The notes beneath the pieces were generated by a model, which worked only from the letters and a program-made list of their open reading frames with translations, searched no databases and was not told where the DNA came from. A DNA stretch of 64,000 bases from an uncultured Clostridia bacterium. Its GTDB lineage: Bacteria > Bacillota > Clostridia > Christensenellales > UBA1242. Each line of letters starts with the position of its first letter. The first letter of the stretch is position 1. Positions 16,641-26,492 of the stretch are shown here, piece by piece. The position numbers and the translations under genes were made by a program. The DNA lies in NCBI GenBank assembly GCA_934754495.1, contig CAKVHW010000004.1:62001-126000 (forward strand), written 5' to 3'.

Positions 16641-18725
16641 ATGGAGAATAGAGTATTTAAAACAGAAATAGGTGGCAAAGTTGTTGAAGTTCAAGTTGGC
16701 AAATATGCTATGCAAGCAAATGGTCACTGTTTCATTAAGTGTGGCGATACAGTTGTTATGGCCAACACTTGTATGAGCAAAGAACCTCGTCCGGGCCAGG
16801 ACTTCTTCCCACTTAGCGTCGATTACGACGAAAAACTTTACGCAGTTGGCAAAATTCCAGGTGGTTTTAAAAAACGTGAAGGTAGACCAGCAGATAGTGC
16901 CATTTTAGTTAGCAGGCTTATTGACCGTCCGCTACGCCCATTGTTCCCTAAGGGACTTTTCAACGATGTTAGTGTAATTGTTACACCACTTAGTGTAGAT
17001 TACGATACACCACCAGAACCACTTGCTATGTTTGCAAGTTCGGTTGCACTTACAGTAAGTGATATTCCTTTTGGTGGCCCTACAGGTAGTGTTCAGGTAG
17101 CTTATGTTGATGGCAAGTACATCATCAACCCAAACACCGATCAAATGGAAGCAAGCCTTATGGACCTTAAAGTTGCTGGCACTAAAGAAGCAATTTTGAT
17201 GGTTGAAGCAGGGGCAAAAGAAGTATCTGAAGAAGTTATGCTTCAAGGTATTTTATTTGCTCATGAAGAAATTAAAAAACAAGTTATCTTCCAAGAAGAA
17301 ATGGCTAAAGTCCTTGGTGTAACAAAAAACGATAAGGTTAATTATTACACAATTCCTGAAGAACTTGAAAAAGATGTTAGAGAGTTTGCAACTCCTTTGT
17401 TTGTTAAGGTTATGGAAAACTTTAACCGTCACGAAAGAGAAAAAGCCGAAGAAGAAGCCGATGCTCAAATTCTAGAACATTTTGCAGAAAAATATGGCGA
17501 ACAAAAACGTGAAATTTTAGACACATGTTATAAAATCAAAAAAGAAATTATGCGTGCTAAAATTATTAACCAAGGCATCCGCCCAGACGGACGTAAACTT
17601 GATGAAATTCGCCCAATTTGGTGCGAAGTAGGCATTTTGCCACGTGTTCATGGCAGTGCTGTATTTACTCGTGGTGAAACACAAGTTCTTACAACTGTTA
17701 CACTTGGTAGCCTAAGTGATATGCAAAAACTTGAAGGTCTTGACGAAGAAGATAGCAAGCGTTATATGCATCACTACAATATGCCAGGTTACACAACAGG
17801 TGAAGCGAGAGGATTAAAATCAGCTGGTCGTCGTGAAATTGGTCATGGTGCTCTTGCAGAACGTAGCCTTGTTCCTGTTTTGCCTAGCGAAGAAGAATTC
17901 CCTTATGCAATTCGTACTGTAAGTGAAGTACTTAGCAGTAATGGTAGCACAAGCCAAGCTAGTGTATGTGGTAGCACATTATCACTAATGCAAGCTGGTG
18001 TTCCTATTAAAAAACCAGTTGCTGGTATCGCTATGGGCTTAATTAAAGACGAAGCAAGCGGAAAGGTAGCAATTTTGAGTGATATTCAAGGTCTTGAAGA
18101 CTTCCTTGGCGATATGGACTTTAAAGTTGCTGGTACAAAAGATGGTATCACAGCTATCCAAATGGATATTAAGATTAAAGGTATCGATGAAAAGATTTTG
18201 CGTGAAGCACTAGAACGTGCAAGACTTGGTCGTCTTCACATTTTGGGCATTATGCACGATTGCATTGCAGAACCTAATAAAGAACTTAGCCCATTTGCAC
18301 CTAAGATTATTTCATTCAACATTAACCCAGAAAAAATTAAAGATGTTATTGGTTCTGGCGGAAAAACTATTAACAAAATTATCGATGAAACAGGCGTTAA
18401 GATTGATATCACTGACGATGGTCATGTTATGGTTTTAGGTGTTGAACAAGAAAAAATGGACAGAGCAAAAGAAATGATTTTAGGTATTGCTGAAGACCTT
18501 GAACTTGACAAAACATACACCGGTACAGTAGATAGAATTCTTACTTTTGGTGCATTTGTTGACCTAGGCTACGGCAAGGAAGGCATGATTCACATTTCAA
18601 AACTAAGTTCAAAACGTGTTGAAAAAGTAGAAGACGTTGTTAATATTGGCGATAAGGTTGAAGTTAAGGTTATCAAGATTGATAAAGGTAAAGTTGACTT
18701 AAAACTTATTGGTGTATTCAAATAA
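16641..18725 (+). CDS. pnp: Polyribonucleotide nucleotidyltransferase (PNPase)
   Basis: PNPase degrades RNA 3'-5' by phosphorolysis in the RNA degradation machinery. The 694-residue protein shows two RNase PH domains (first RPLRPLFPKG, second with RRGEIGHG-like GRREIGHGALAERSL and the active-site DIQGLEDFLGDMDFKVAGT), a KH domain (VIGSGGKTINKIIDETGVKIDI, near 570-590) and a C-terminal S1 domain (GTVDRILTFGAFVDLGYGKEGMIHIS). Length and order match the family. Confidence 0.97.
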   Translation: MENRVFKTEIGGKVVEVQVGKYAMQANGHCFIKCGDTVVMANTCMSKEPRPGQDFFPLSVDYDEKLYAVGKIPGGFKKREGRPADSAILVSRLIDRPLRPLFPKGLFNDVSVIVTPLSVDYDTPPEPLAMFASSVALTVSDIPFGGPTGSVQVAYVDGKYIINPNTDQMEASLMDLKVAGTKEAILMVEAGAKEVSEEVMLQGILFAHEEIKKQVIFQEEMAKVLGVTKNDKVNYYTIPEELEKDVREFATPLFVKVMENFNRHEREKAEEEADAQILEHFAEKYGEQKREILDTCYKIKKEIMRAKIINQGIRPDGRKLDEIRPIWCEVGILPRVHGSAVFTRGETQVLTTVTLGSLSDMQKLEGLDEEDSKRYMHHYNMPGYTTGEARGLKSAGRREIGHGALAERSLVPVLPSEEEFPYAIRTVSEVLSSNGSTSQASVCGSTLSLMQAGVPIKKPVAGIAMGLIKDEASGKVAILSDIQGLEDFLGDMDFKVAGTKDGITAIQMDIKIKGIDEKILREALERARLGRLHILGIMHDCIAEPNKELSPFAPKIISFNINPEKIKDVIGSGGKTINKIIDETGVKIDITDDGHVMVLGVEQEKMDRAKEMILGIAEDLELDKTYTGTVDRILTFGAFVDLGYGKEGMIHISKLSSKRVEKVEDVVNIGDKVEVKVIKIDKGKVDLKLIGVFK

Positions 18726-18740
18726 TTTTAATACTTTATA

Positions 18741-18776
18741 AAAAAGACTTGTCATATTTGGCAGGTCTTTTTTTTT
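18741..18776 (+). terminator. Rho-independent terminator after pnp
   Basis: AAAAAGACTTGTC (18741-18753) pairs with GGCAGGTCTTTTT (about 18760-18772) with one G-T pair, followed by more T residues. Confidence 0.8.
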
Positions 18777-18823
18777 CATATTCATTTTAAGTACTACATA
18801 TTATATTTAAAGTGGAGTAGGCA

Positions 18824-19534
18824 ATGAGTAATCTAAAAAAGTATAGAATAGTAAGTAATATATTAATTGTGTTAATGTTAAGTGGACTAATGTATTTTGT
18901 TTTTAATATTAACAGCAATTATGTGTTTAATTATGTCAACCCCGAAGTAATTTATAATGGTGACACAAGCACCAAAAAAGTTAGCCTTATGATTAATGTA
19001 TATTGGGGCAATGAGTACATAGATGATATACTATGCATACTTAAAGAAAATGGTGTAAAAACAACGTTTTTCGTGGGTGGCAGTTGGGCTGTAAAGTACC
19101 CAGAAATATTAAAAAAAATTGCAAATGATGGTCATGAAATTGCCAATCATGGTTACTTTCATAAAGACCACGACAAACTATCATATCAACAAAATTATGA
19201 CGAAATAAAAAAATGCCATGAAGTTGTTAAAAGTATTATCAATAAGGACATGAACCTTTTTGCACCACCAAGCGGAGCATTTAACAAAACAACATTAGAA
19301 GTTGCTAAAAGCTTGGGCTATAAAACAATTATGTGGACTTATGATACAATAGATTGGCGAGATAAAGATGCTAATTTAATATACAACAGAGCAATAAAAG
19401 ACTTAAAAGGTGGAAATCTTATTCTATCACACCCAACCGAACACACCCTTAAAGCATTGCCTAAAATATTAAAATACTACAAATCACAAGGTTTTACACC
19501 AACTACTGTAAGTGATACACTAGGGCTAGTATAA
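18824..19534 (+). CDS. ylxY: YlxY-like sporulation polysaccharide deacetylase homologue
   Basis: The 236-residue protein has one N-terminal membrane anchor (residues 11-29) and an extracytoplasmic NodB-type fold. The position next to pnp matches Bacillus ylxY. Motif 2 (HGYFH, residues 109-113) and the YDTIDW and LSHP motifs remain, but the first catalytic motif (TFDDG) reads INVYWG (57-62) and the RxPxG motif reads APPSG. The acid and base normally needed for deacetylation therefore appear altered, so it may bind rather than modify glycan. A GGAG-type site (GTGGAG, about 18811-18816) precedes the ATG. Confidence 0.72.
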   Translation: MSNLKKYRIVSNILIVLMLSGLMYFVFNINSNYVFNYVNPEVIYNGDTSTKKVSLMINVYWGNEYIDDILCILKENGVKTTFFVGGSWAVKYPEILKKIANDGHEIANHGYFHKDHDKLSYQQNYDEIKKCHEVVKSIINKDMNLFAPPSGAFNKTTLEVAKSLGYKTIMWTYDTIDWRDKDANLIYNRAIKDLKGGNLILSHPTEHTLKALPKILKYYKSQGFTPTTVSDTLGLV

Positions 19535-19655
19535 CAATATTCTGGCAAAAATTAACAACATAAAATTAATATAATTTTATTTATATATATTTATTTTGTT
19601 TTTTAAATTTTTTAATATGTGATATAATTTGAAAAAACTTGTATAGGTGGTTATT

Positions 19656-22484
19656 TTGGCTATTTATTCAAAAAATTCAAATAAAAAATTATCTAAGAGC
19701 GCATTAAAGAAAACAGGCATTGCTTTTGTGTCTGTTTTTGGCGTTTTATTTATCAATTTGGTGTTTAATATTATTCCATTTATAAACTCATTTTTCCTTG
19801 GGTTTATGGGACTTTTTACTTATGCGGTGTTTTTATTTAACATTGTTATAGGTGTGTTTTTCATATTCGAAAAACAAATTGCCCTTAATGGCAAAACACT
19901 AGCACTATTAATTGTAACGTTGTGTTTATTTGTTTGCTTAATTCACACCATAATAACTAGTAAGTACATTGATTACACCTATGGCGATTACTTGGTTGCA
20001 TGCTACAATTCTAAGGTTACAGCAGGTGGATTATTGTTTGGGATATTCACATTCCCGGTCGCATTTATTACACATTATATTGGTGCTTGCATTAGTTTTG
20101 TTATTGCTATGGTTATTACAATCTCGCTTACAATTGACAGGTTCCTTACCAAAAAGCAAATTAAGGTATCAAAACCAAAAGTAGTTCCATCAGTAGAACA
20201 ACCTACAGAAGAACAACAAGATGATGAATACAATCAATTTGAAGAAGAAGCAGAACAGCAACCAATTCAAACAAAAACAACTGTTGATGACGATATATTT
20301 ATTAAAGATGACGAACCAGAAGAAAAACGTACTGCTCGTAAGATATTAGGCTTAAGAAATTATGCCGACAACGAAGATGAAGAAGAAACAACCCAAAACG
20401 AAGAGCCGGAAGAATTTGCTTCATTTAGAAATAAAATACAACAATCTGGGAATAAGCCAAGTTTTATTTATCACGGCGATGACAACGAACTTGATAATGA
20501 CACATCAAATGATTTTGCTCAAACCCCAATAAAAACACAGCCTAAAGATAGTGCAGATAGTGAAAGAAAACGCAAAATTACTGAGTTTTTAAGTGCAACA
20601 AAAGGCGAGTACAAGCCACTTGATGACGACACAACAATAACAAAACAACAACCTCAAAACGATTTGTATGACGACAACTTCTCATTAAAAAGTTATCAGA
20701 AAAACAAGGACAAGTATAATAAGCAAAACGAAGAATTTGATAAACGTTATGCAAACTTGAAAAACGATAATGATGAGTTTAATTCTGTAAAAATTGACGA
20801 CTTTGTGTTTAAGCCTGACTTTGGAAATGATGATGACAATAATGATAATGATTTTTCGCTTGGCAATAAACCTTTATTTGATAGTCAAAAAACAGGTTAT
20901 AAACAAGAGCATGGTTTTGAACCAAAACAAGAAACACCAAAACGTGAATTTTACAATCAAGTTAGCATGAGTGCAACAGACGGGAAAAATGAAGAAAAAC
21001 CTAAAATGTATCCTCGCCCTAAAAAGTATAATGCCCCTACAACCGAACTACTTAAATACTATCCAAACAACGATGGTGATAGTGTAGAGGAACAACAACA
21101 AAAAGGTAGAATGCTTGAGCAAACACTTGAAAGTTTTAAAATACCAGCTAAAATTTCTTCTATTGCACGTGGGCCAGCATTTACCAGATACGAACTTCAA
21201 ATGCCTGTTGGTATTCCAGTAAAACGTGTACTTGGATTTACTGATGATATTGCGATGTCACTAGAAAGTAAGGGTAGTATTCGTACTGAAATCCCAATTC
21301 CTGGTAAAAATGCATTTGGTGTAGAAGTTCCAAACAAAAAAATTTCTACAGTATCGCTTAGAGATGTGTTAGAAAGCAAAAACTTTACAACATCTAAAAG
21401 TCCTCTTACATTTGCGCTTGGTCAAGACATTGCCAATGAATCACGTGTTTCAAGACTAGACAAAGCCCCACACATGTTGGTGGCAGGTTCTACTGGTAGT
21501 GGTAAATCGGTGTGTCTAAACTCTATGCTTATTAGTTGGATTTTTAAAGCATCACCAGATGACGTAAGGCTTATTCTTATCGACCCAAAACAAGTAGAAT
21601 TTACACCATATAATGGGCTACCACATTTACTTGTGCCAAATGTTATTACTAGTACCGAAAAGGCACTTAATGCCATGAGTTGGAGCATTGATGAAATGGA
21701 ACGCCGTTATTCATTGTTCTCAAAATTTGGTGTTAGAAACATTGAAGAATACAACGACACAGTTGAAGTTAAGTCATTCATGGCTGAAAAACTTTATTAC
21801 ATTGTTTTGGTTGTTGACGAACTTGCCGACCTAATGAGCCAATCTAAAAAAGAATTTGAAGAAAAAATTATGCGTCTTACTCAAAAGAGTAGAGCTGCCG
21901 GAATTCACTTGGTACTAGCCACTCAACGTCCTAGTGTAGACGTTATTACTGGTACAATTAAAAACAACTTGCCTACACGTATTGCATTTGCAGTTTCTAG
22001 TTTTGCCGATAGTAAAACAATCATCGGCGAAAGTGGTGCTGAAAACTTGCTAGGAAAGGGCGACATGCTATTTGCACCAATTGATTCACCAACACCTTCA
22101 CGTATTCAAGGCTGTTTTGTTAGTAACGATGAAATTAAGACCGTGCTTGATTATGTTAAGGAAAACAACGATGCCGTATTCGATAGCGAAATTGAAGACA
22201 AAATGTTTAACCGTAATCAAGGTGAACCTGGTGGGTTTGAAGCAGAACCTAGTGCTGAAGTATTTGACCCACTTATGAAAGATGCCCTTCGTAACTTTAT
22301 TAAAACCAACAACGCATCTGTTAGTAAGTTGCAAAGGATATTTAATATTGGCTTTAACAGGGCTGGTAGAATTGTTGACCAGATGGAACATGCTGGCTTT
22401 GTATCACCAAAAGATAGCAAAAACAACCGTGTGATTTTCATTACGCAACAAGAATTTGAAGAACGCTTTGGAGAAGATTTATAA
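19656..22484 (+). CDS. DNA translocase FtsK/SpoIIIE
   Basis: This is the hexameric ATPase that pumps chromosomal DNA through the division or sporulation septum. The 942-residue protein has about four N-terminal membrane helices, a 300-residue acidic and Gln-rich linker, and the motor (Walker A AGSTGSGKSVCLN near residue 611; Walker B VVDELADLM; ATQRPSVDVITGTIKNN), ending in a DNA-reading gamma domain (ASVSKLQRIFNIGFNRAGRIVDQME). TTG at 19656 is preferred to GTG at 19647 because AGGTGG (19645-19650) would be the ribosome binding site and the GTG lies within it. The stop overlaps rimO. Whether it serves division, sporulation or both cannot be read from sequence. Confidence 0.92.
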   Translation: MAIYSKNSNKKLSKSALKKTGIAFVSVFGVLFINLVFNIIPFINSFFLGFMGLFTYAVFLFNIVIGVFFIFEKQIALNGKTLALLIVTLCLFVCLIHTIITSKYIDYTYGDYLVACYNSKVTAGGLLFGIFTFPVAFITHYIGACISFVIAMVITISLTIDRFLTKKQIKVSKPKVVPSVEQPTEEQQDDEYNQFEEEAEQQPIQTKTTVDDDIFIKDDEPEEKRTARKILGLRNYADNEDEEETTQNEEPEEFASFRNKIQQSGNKPSFIYHGDDNELDNDTSNDFAQTPIKTQPKDSADSERKRKITEFLSATKGEYKPLDDDTTITKQQPQNDLYDDNFSLKSYQKNKDKYNKQNEEFDKRYANLKNDNDEFNSVKIDDFVFKPDFGNDDDNNDNDFSLGNKPLFDSQKTGYKQEHGFEPKQETPKREFYNQVSMSATDGKNEEKPKMYPRPKKYNAPTTELLKYYPNNDGDSVEEQQQKGRMLEQTLESFKIPAKISSIARGPAFTRYELQMPVGIPVKRVLGFTDDIAMSLESKGSIRTEIPIPGKNAFGVEVPNKKISTVSLRDVLESKNFTTSKSPLTFALGQDIANESRVSRLDKAPHMLVAGSTGSGKSVCLNSMLISWIFKASPDDVRLILIDPKQVEFTPYNGLPHLLVPNVITSTEKALNAMSWSIDEMERRYSLFSKFGVRNIEEYNDTVEVKSFMAEKLYYIVLVVDELADLMSQSKKEFEEKIMRLTQKSRAAGIHLVLATQRPSVDVITGTIKNNLPTRIAFAVSSFADSKTIIGESGAENLLGKGDMLFAPIDSPTPSRIQGCFVSNDEIKTVLDYVKENNDAVFDSEIEDKMFNRNQGEPGGFEAEPSAEVFDPLMKDALRNFIKTNNASVSKLQRIFNIGFNRAGRIVDQMEHAGFVSPKDSKNNRVIFITQQEFEERFGEDL

Positions 22485-23806
22485 TGACACTTAAAGAACT
22501 TAAAGAAAAAAAGGTTGGTTTTATTTCGCTTGGTTGCGATAAAAACCGTGTTGACCTAGAAAAAATGATATTTGCTTTTAGCAATGCAGGCTTTGAAATT
22601 GTAAATTCTTACGAAGAAGCTAATATTATTGTTATTAACACTTGTGCTTTCATACTTGATGCAAGAAAGGAGAGTGTTAATACAATACTTGAAACAATAC
22701 CATTAAAACAACTAAACCTAGAAAAACTTATTGTTACAGGCTGTTTAAACAACCTTAACTTTACCGATTTAAAAGAAAGCATGCCAGAAGTTGATGCTTT
22801 TGTTCCACTAAAGGAAAATGAACATATTGTTGAGATTGTAGCAAACTTGTATGGTGTTAAGACTAAAGGTCTTTCATCCGATATGAAAGAAAATGGCAGA
22901 GTTCTTACAACACCAAAGCACTATGCATACTTAAAAATTGCCGATGGATGCGATAATTTTTGCACCTATTGCACAATTCCTTACATTAGGGGGCGATACA
23001 AAAGCGAACCTATGGACAAGGTGCTAAAAGAAGCAAACAATCTTGTTAAAAATGGCACTAAGGAAATAATTTTAGTAGCACAAGATGTTACAAAATATGG
23101 TGCCGACTTTGCTGGAAAGCCACAGCTTGTAGAACTTTTACAAGAACTTTCAAAAATTGAAGGGCTAAATAAGATAAGATTACTTTATTGTTATCCTGAC
23201 CTTATTGATGACAGATTAATAAATGAAATTGCTAGTAATAATAAAGTGACAAAATACATTGATATTCCACTTCAACACATTAGCAATAATATATTAAGAC
23301 GAATGAATAGACGTGTTAATAAGGAACAAATTTTAAATATAATTGCAAAATTAAGACATGCTTGCCCAGACATTAGAATAAGGTCAACATTTATACTTGG
23401 TTTCCCAGGGGAAACGAGTGATGACTTTAATGAATTACTAGACTTTATAAAAACCGAAAAACTAGACTATGTAGGCTTCTTTAAATACAGCAAAGAAGAA
23501 GGAACACCTGCTAGCAAGATGCCAAATCAAGTTCCCGCTAAGGTGAAAACCGAACGACTAAAACTAATAAGCAATGCTCAATTTGAAGTTGTTAAAGAAA
23601 AAAACAAACACCTAATAGGCAAAACATTTGATTGCGTATTAGACTTTGTTCAAAATGGCAATGCATACTTTAGAAGCGAATACTTGTGCCCACTTGTTGA
23701 CCCAATTATAGTTACTTACGATAGGGGTGACCTAAAGATAGGCGAATACTACAAGGTTAAAATTGTAGATTACAAAAAATATGATTTAATAGGAGAATTA
23801 TTATGA
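22484..23806 (+). CDS. rimO: Ribosomal protein S12 methylthiotransferase RimO
   Basis: RimO is a radical-SAM enzyme that adds a methylthio group to Asp88 of ribosomal protein S12. The 440-residue protein has the UPF0004 domain with FISLGCDKNRVD and NTCAFI, the radical-SAM cysteines in CDNFCTYCTIP and a C-terminal TRAM domain. The segment SLGCxKNxVD separates RimO from the MiaB protein also present here (YGCQMNVHES). It overlaps the translocase by one base and pgsA by four (ATGA). Confidence 0.95.
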   Translation: MTLKELKEKKVGFISLGCDKNRVDLEKMIFAFSNAGFEIVNSYEEANIIVINTCAFILDARKESVNTILETIPLKQLNLEKLIVTGCLNNLNFTDLKESMPEVDAFVPLKENEHIVEIVANLYGVKTKGLSSDMKENGRVLTTPKHYAYLKIADGCDNFCTYCTIPYIRGRYKSEPMDKVLKEANNLVKNGTKEIILVAQDVTKYGADFAGKPQLVELLQELSKIEGLNKIRLLYCYPDLIDDRLINEIASNNKVTKYIDIPLQHISNNILRRMNRRVNKEQILNIIAKLRHACPDIRIRSTFILGFPGETSDDFNELLDFIKTEKLDYVGFFKYSKEEGTPASKMPNQVPAKVKTERLKLISNAQFEVVKEKNKHLIGKTFDCVLDFVQNGNAYFRSEYLCPLVDPIIVTYDRGDLKIGEYYKVKIVDYKKYDLIGELL

Positions 23807-24384
23807 ATTTACCAAATAGAATAACATTAGTTAGAATATTACTAATACCGCTTGTTATGTTTTTTTATCTAGCGGACTTTATACCATATGGAAAGGCGAT
23901 TGCAATCTTTCTTTTTGTACTCGCAGCTTATACTGACCACTTAGATGGCTCTATTGCAAGAAAACGCAATTTAGTAACTGATTTGGGTAAATTTCTTGAC
24001 CCGATTGCTGATAAACTTTTGGTATCCGCAGCCTTATTTTTAATTATCTGCGATGGAACAATTGCTTCTCCATGGGGTGTAATAATCGCAACAATTATTA
24101 TTGGTAGAGAATTTATGGTTTCGGCATTACGTATGGTTGCTGTAAGAAAGGGTATTGTTGTTGCTGCAGACTTTTGGGGAAAACTAAAAACAGCAGTAAC
24201 AGATGTGGCTTTACCTCTATTCATGTTTGTTGCTTTGGCAAATCAATACGAATTTTTAGGCAATACATGGTTAACCGTATTTACAATCATCTCATATGTT
24301 GCGATGGGCATTGCTACACTTCTTACAATAATGTCTGGAGTTAACTATATTGTAAAAAACAAAGATGTTTTCAAACAAGATTAA
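23803..24384 (+). CDS. pgsA: CDP-diacylglycerol-glycerol-3-phosphate 3-phosphatidyltransferase
   Basis: PgsA makes phosphatidylglycerol phosphate from CDP-diacylglycerol in the membrane. The 193-residue protein begins NLPNRITLVRILLIPLVM and has the CDP-alcohol phosphotransferase motif in a shifted form (DHLDGSIARKRN...GKFLDPIADKLL), where the first Asp pair is DxxDG and the last is DPxAD. Several membrane helices follow. It overlaps rimO by four bases, and the CinA-like gene and recA follow, the classic pgsA-cinA-recA order. Confidence 0.94.
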   Translation: MNLPNRITLVRILLIPLVMFFYLADFIPYGKAIAIFLFVLAAYTDHLDGSIARKRNLVTDLGKFLDPIADKLLVSAALFLIICDGTIASPWGVIIATIIIGREFMVSALRMVAVRKGIVVAADFWGKLKTAVTDVALPLFMFVALANQYEFLGNTWLTVFTIISYVAMGIATLLTIMSGVNYIVKNKDVFKQD

Positions 24385-24414
24385 TTTTTAATCAAATAAA
24401 AAAAGTAAATTAAA

Positions 24415-25434
24415 ATGAAAATAAATTGCATATATGTTTCCAACAATTTAATAAGCTCATACCAAAATGAAACACTTGAACTTTTGGCAAAAGAATTGCT
24501 CACCTTTGGTTTAACATTCAATAGTGTTAAATTTCTAAAAAACGACAGTGAGCAAGTTTTGTCGTGTCTAAAAGGTGATGATGCTAATTTAAATATTGTT
24601 GTAACAGACTGCAATTTATTTTTTAATGCCGAAAGTGATAATGCGGTTGTAATTAAAGACGATTTAAAAGAATTAAAACAGAATTTTATAGAGAAAATTG
24701 TTCCGCATATTATGACAAATGGCACAACTCAAACCACAATGTTAAAAGTTTTTGGAATACCAGAAAAAGAGATTTTAAGTGCCATAAACGATATCGTAAC
24801 TGCCAACTCAGAAATTCATCTTACAACATACTCAAAAGACCTTGATACTACAATTGTGGTTATTTACGATGCCAACACCAACCAACAACAGCTGAACAAC
24901 TTTATTGCAAGCATATACGAAAGACTAAGAAAATTTATTTATTCCGATGAAGATACAAGCTTGTACCAATTGGCACTTGACCTTCTTACAATAGGGAATA
25001 AGACACTTAGCATATTTGAAACAATAACCGGTGGCAATATTTCAAGTGAGTTTAACATGTGTAATTTTACACCTAGCCTTATTTCACAAGCAAATGCCAC
25101 GAATAATGAAACAACACTTGTTAAGGATTATGGTGTTAATGCCGGCATTATTAAGAAATATGGACTAGTATCAGTAGAAAATACTTACGAAATTGCATCA
25201 GCTATTTTGGAGAAAAAACCAAACGATGTTGTGCTAGTGACATGTGGCGATATTCAAGACGATAAAAATGTGTGCTATATTGCCATTGGCGATAGTGAGG
25301 GCATTCATGTTTACAAAAATTCATATGGTGGTAGCAAAAAACAAATTGTTAACACCATATCAAAATGTGCAGTTTTTTATTTAGTTAAAAAACTTAAGCA
25401 AAATGATTTGTTTTTTAACAAAATTTATGTATAA
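24415..25434 (+). CDS. Shortened, diverged CinA-like protein
   Basis: The 339-residue protein sits where cinA normally lies, between pgsA and recA. CinA proteins join a MoaB/MogA-like domain to a C-terminal NMN amidohydrolase. The C-terminal part here keeps the frame of that domain (LGN-like LLTIGNKTLSIFETITGGNISSEFN, matching the usual LATAESCTGG region; also VLVTCGD), but the Ser-Cys of the family motif is Thr-Ile. The N-terminal half lacks the usual GTELLLG and TGGLGPTxDD motifs. Typical CinA is about 415 residues. No clear ribosome binding site is seen. Function may be lost or altered, and the call rests largely on position. Confidence 0.6.
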   Translation: MKINCIYVSNNLISSYQNETLELLAKELLTFGLTFNSVKFLKNDSEQVLSCLKGDDANLNIVVTDCNLFFNAESDNAVVIKDDLKELKQNFIEKIVPHIMTNGTTQTTMLKVFGIPEKEILSAINDIVTANSEIHLTTYSKDLDTTIVVIYDANTNQQQLNNFIASIYERLRKFIYSDEDTSLYQLALDLLTIGNKTLSIFETITGGNISSEFNMCNFTPSLISQANATNNETTLVKDYGVNAGIIKKYGLVSVENTYEIASAILEKKPNDVVLVTCGDIQDDKNVCYIAIGDSEGIHVYKNSYGGSKKQIVNTISKCAVFYLVKKLKQNDLFFNKIYV

Positions 25435-25457
25435 TATATTTATAAAACATATGTTTG
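25430..25457 (+). promoter_or_regulatory. recA promoter -10 box with candidate LexA operator
   Basis: TATAAT (25430-25435) with a poor -35 (TTGTTT, about 25408-25413) is followed by AAAACATATGTTTG (25444-25457), an almost symmetric match to the Gram-positive LexA box CGAACATATGTTCG. The box covers the expected start of transcription, where a repressor would block initiation. Confidence 0.65.
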
Positions 25458-25476
25458 ATAAAAGGATGAAAAAGTA

Positions 25477-26466
25477 ATGAACGAAGACAAGAAAAAACAA
25501 TTAGAACAAGCCATTCTTGCCATTGAGAAACAATTCGGCAAGGGTAGTATTATGAAACTTAGCGATGGGGCAAGCACACAAATTGATGTTATCCCTACAG
25601 GCTGTCTTACACTTGATTACGCCCTAGGTATTGGCGGCGTTCCACGTGGAAGAATTATAGAAATTTATGGCCCAGAAAGTAGTGGTAAAACTACTGTTGC
25701 ACTTCATATTTTGGCAGAAGCTCAAAAACTTGGCGGAACAGCAGCATTTATTGATGCCGAACATGCTCTAGACCCATCTTATGCTGAAAAACTTGGTGTA
25801 AATATTAATGAACTTTACATCAGCCAACCAGATAATGGTGAACAAGCACTTGATATTTGTGAAGCCCTTGTAAAAAGTGCCGCTGTTGACGTAGTGGTTG
25901 TTGACTCAGTTGCCGCACTTACACCTAAGGCAGAAATTGAAGGTGAAATGGGTGACAACTTTATTGGCACACAAGCACGTCTTATGAGCCAAGCACTAAG
26001 AAAACTTACCGCTATTACCAACAAAAGCAAAGCATGTGTCATTTTTATTAACCAACTTCGTGATAAAATTGGCGTAATTTATGGTAGCCCAGAAACAACC
26101 ACTGGTGGTAAGGCTCTTAAATTTTATTCATCAGTTAGACTTGATGTAAGAAAAGTTGATACAATTAAAGATGGTGAAAACATTATTGGTAACCGCACAC
26201 GCATTAAGGTTGTTAAAAATAAAATGGCACCTCCATTCCGTACAGCAGAATTTGATATTCTATACGGCAAGGGAATTAATCGTGAAGGTTGTATTATAGA
26301 TATGGCTATTAATTGCGACATTGTTCAAAAAAGTGGTTCTTGGTATAGTTACAATGGCGAAAAGATTGGACAAGGTAAAGAAAATGTAAGATTGTTCTTA
26401 CAAGCACATCCCGAAATTTTCAGTGAAGTTGAAAGTCAAATAAAAGCAAAAATGGGAATTAACTAA
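25477..26466 (+). CDS. recA: Recombinase RecA
   Basis: RecA forms filaments on single-stranded DNA for strand exchange and activates LexA self-cleavage. The 329-residue protein has Walker A GPESSGKTT (65-73), the DNA-binding loop region (EGEMGDNFIGTQARLMSQALRK, loop L1), FINQLRDKIGV and loop L2 GSPETTTGGKALKFYSS. The C-terminal acidic tail found in many RecA proteins is short here (ends KAKMGIN). It lies downstream of the CinA-like gene with its own promoter and LexA-like box. Confidence 0.98.
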   Translation: MNEDKKKQLEQAILAIEKQFGKGSIMKLSDGASTQIDVIPTGCLTLDYALGIGGVPRGRIIEIYGPESSGKTTVALHILAEAQKLGGTAAFIDAEHALDPSYAEKLGVNINELYISQPDNGEQALDICEALVKSAAVDVVVVDSVAALTPKAEIEGEMGDNFIGTQARLMSQALRKLTAITNKSKACVIFINQLRDKIGVIYGSPETTTGGKALKFYSSVRLDVRKVDTIKDGENIIGNRTRIKVVKNKMAPPFRTAEFDILYGKGINREGCIIDMAINCDIVQKSGSWYSYNGEKIGQGKENVRLFLQAHPEIFSEVESQIKAKMGIN

Positions 26467-26481
26467 TTCCCATTTTTTTTG
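26451..26481 (+). terminator. Rho-independent terminator after recA
   Basis: AATGGGAATT (26451-26460) pairs perfectly with AATTCCCATT (26465-26474) around a four-base loop that includes the stop region; seven more T residues follow. Confidence 0.9.
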
Positions 26482-26492
26482 TTTTAAAATAA

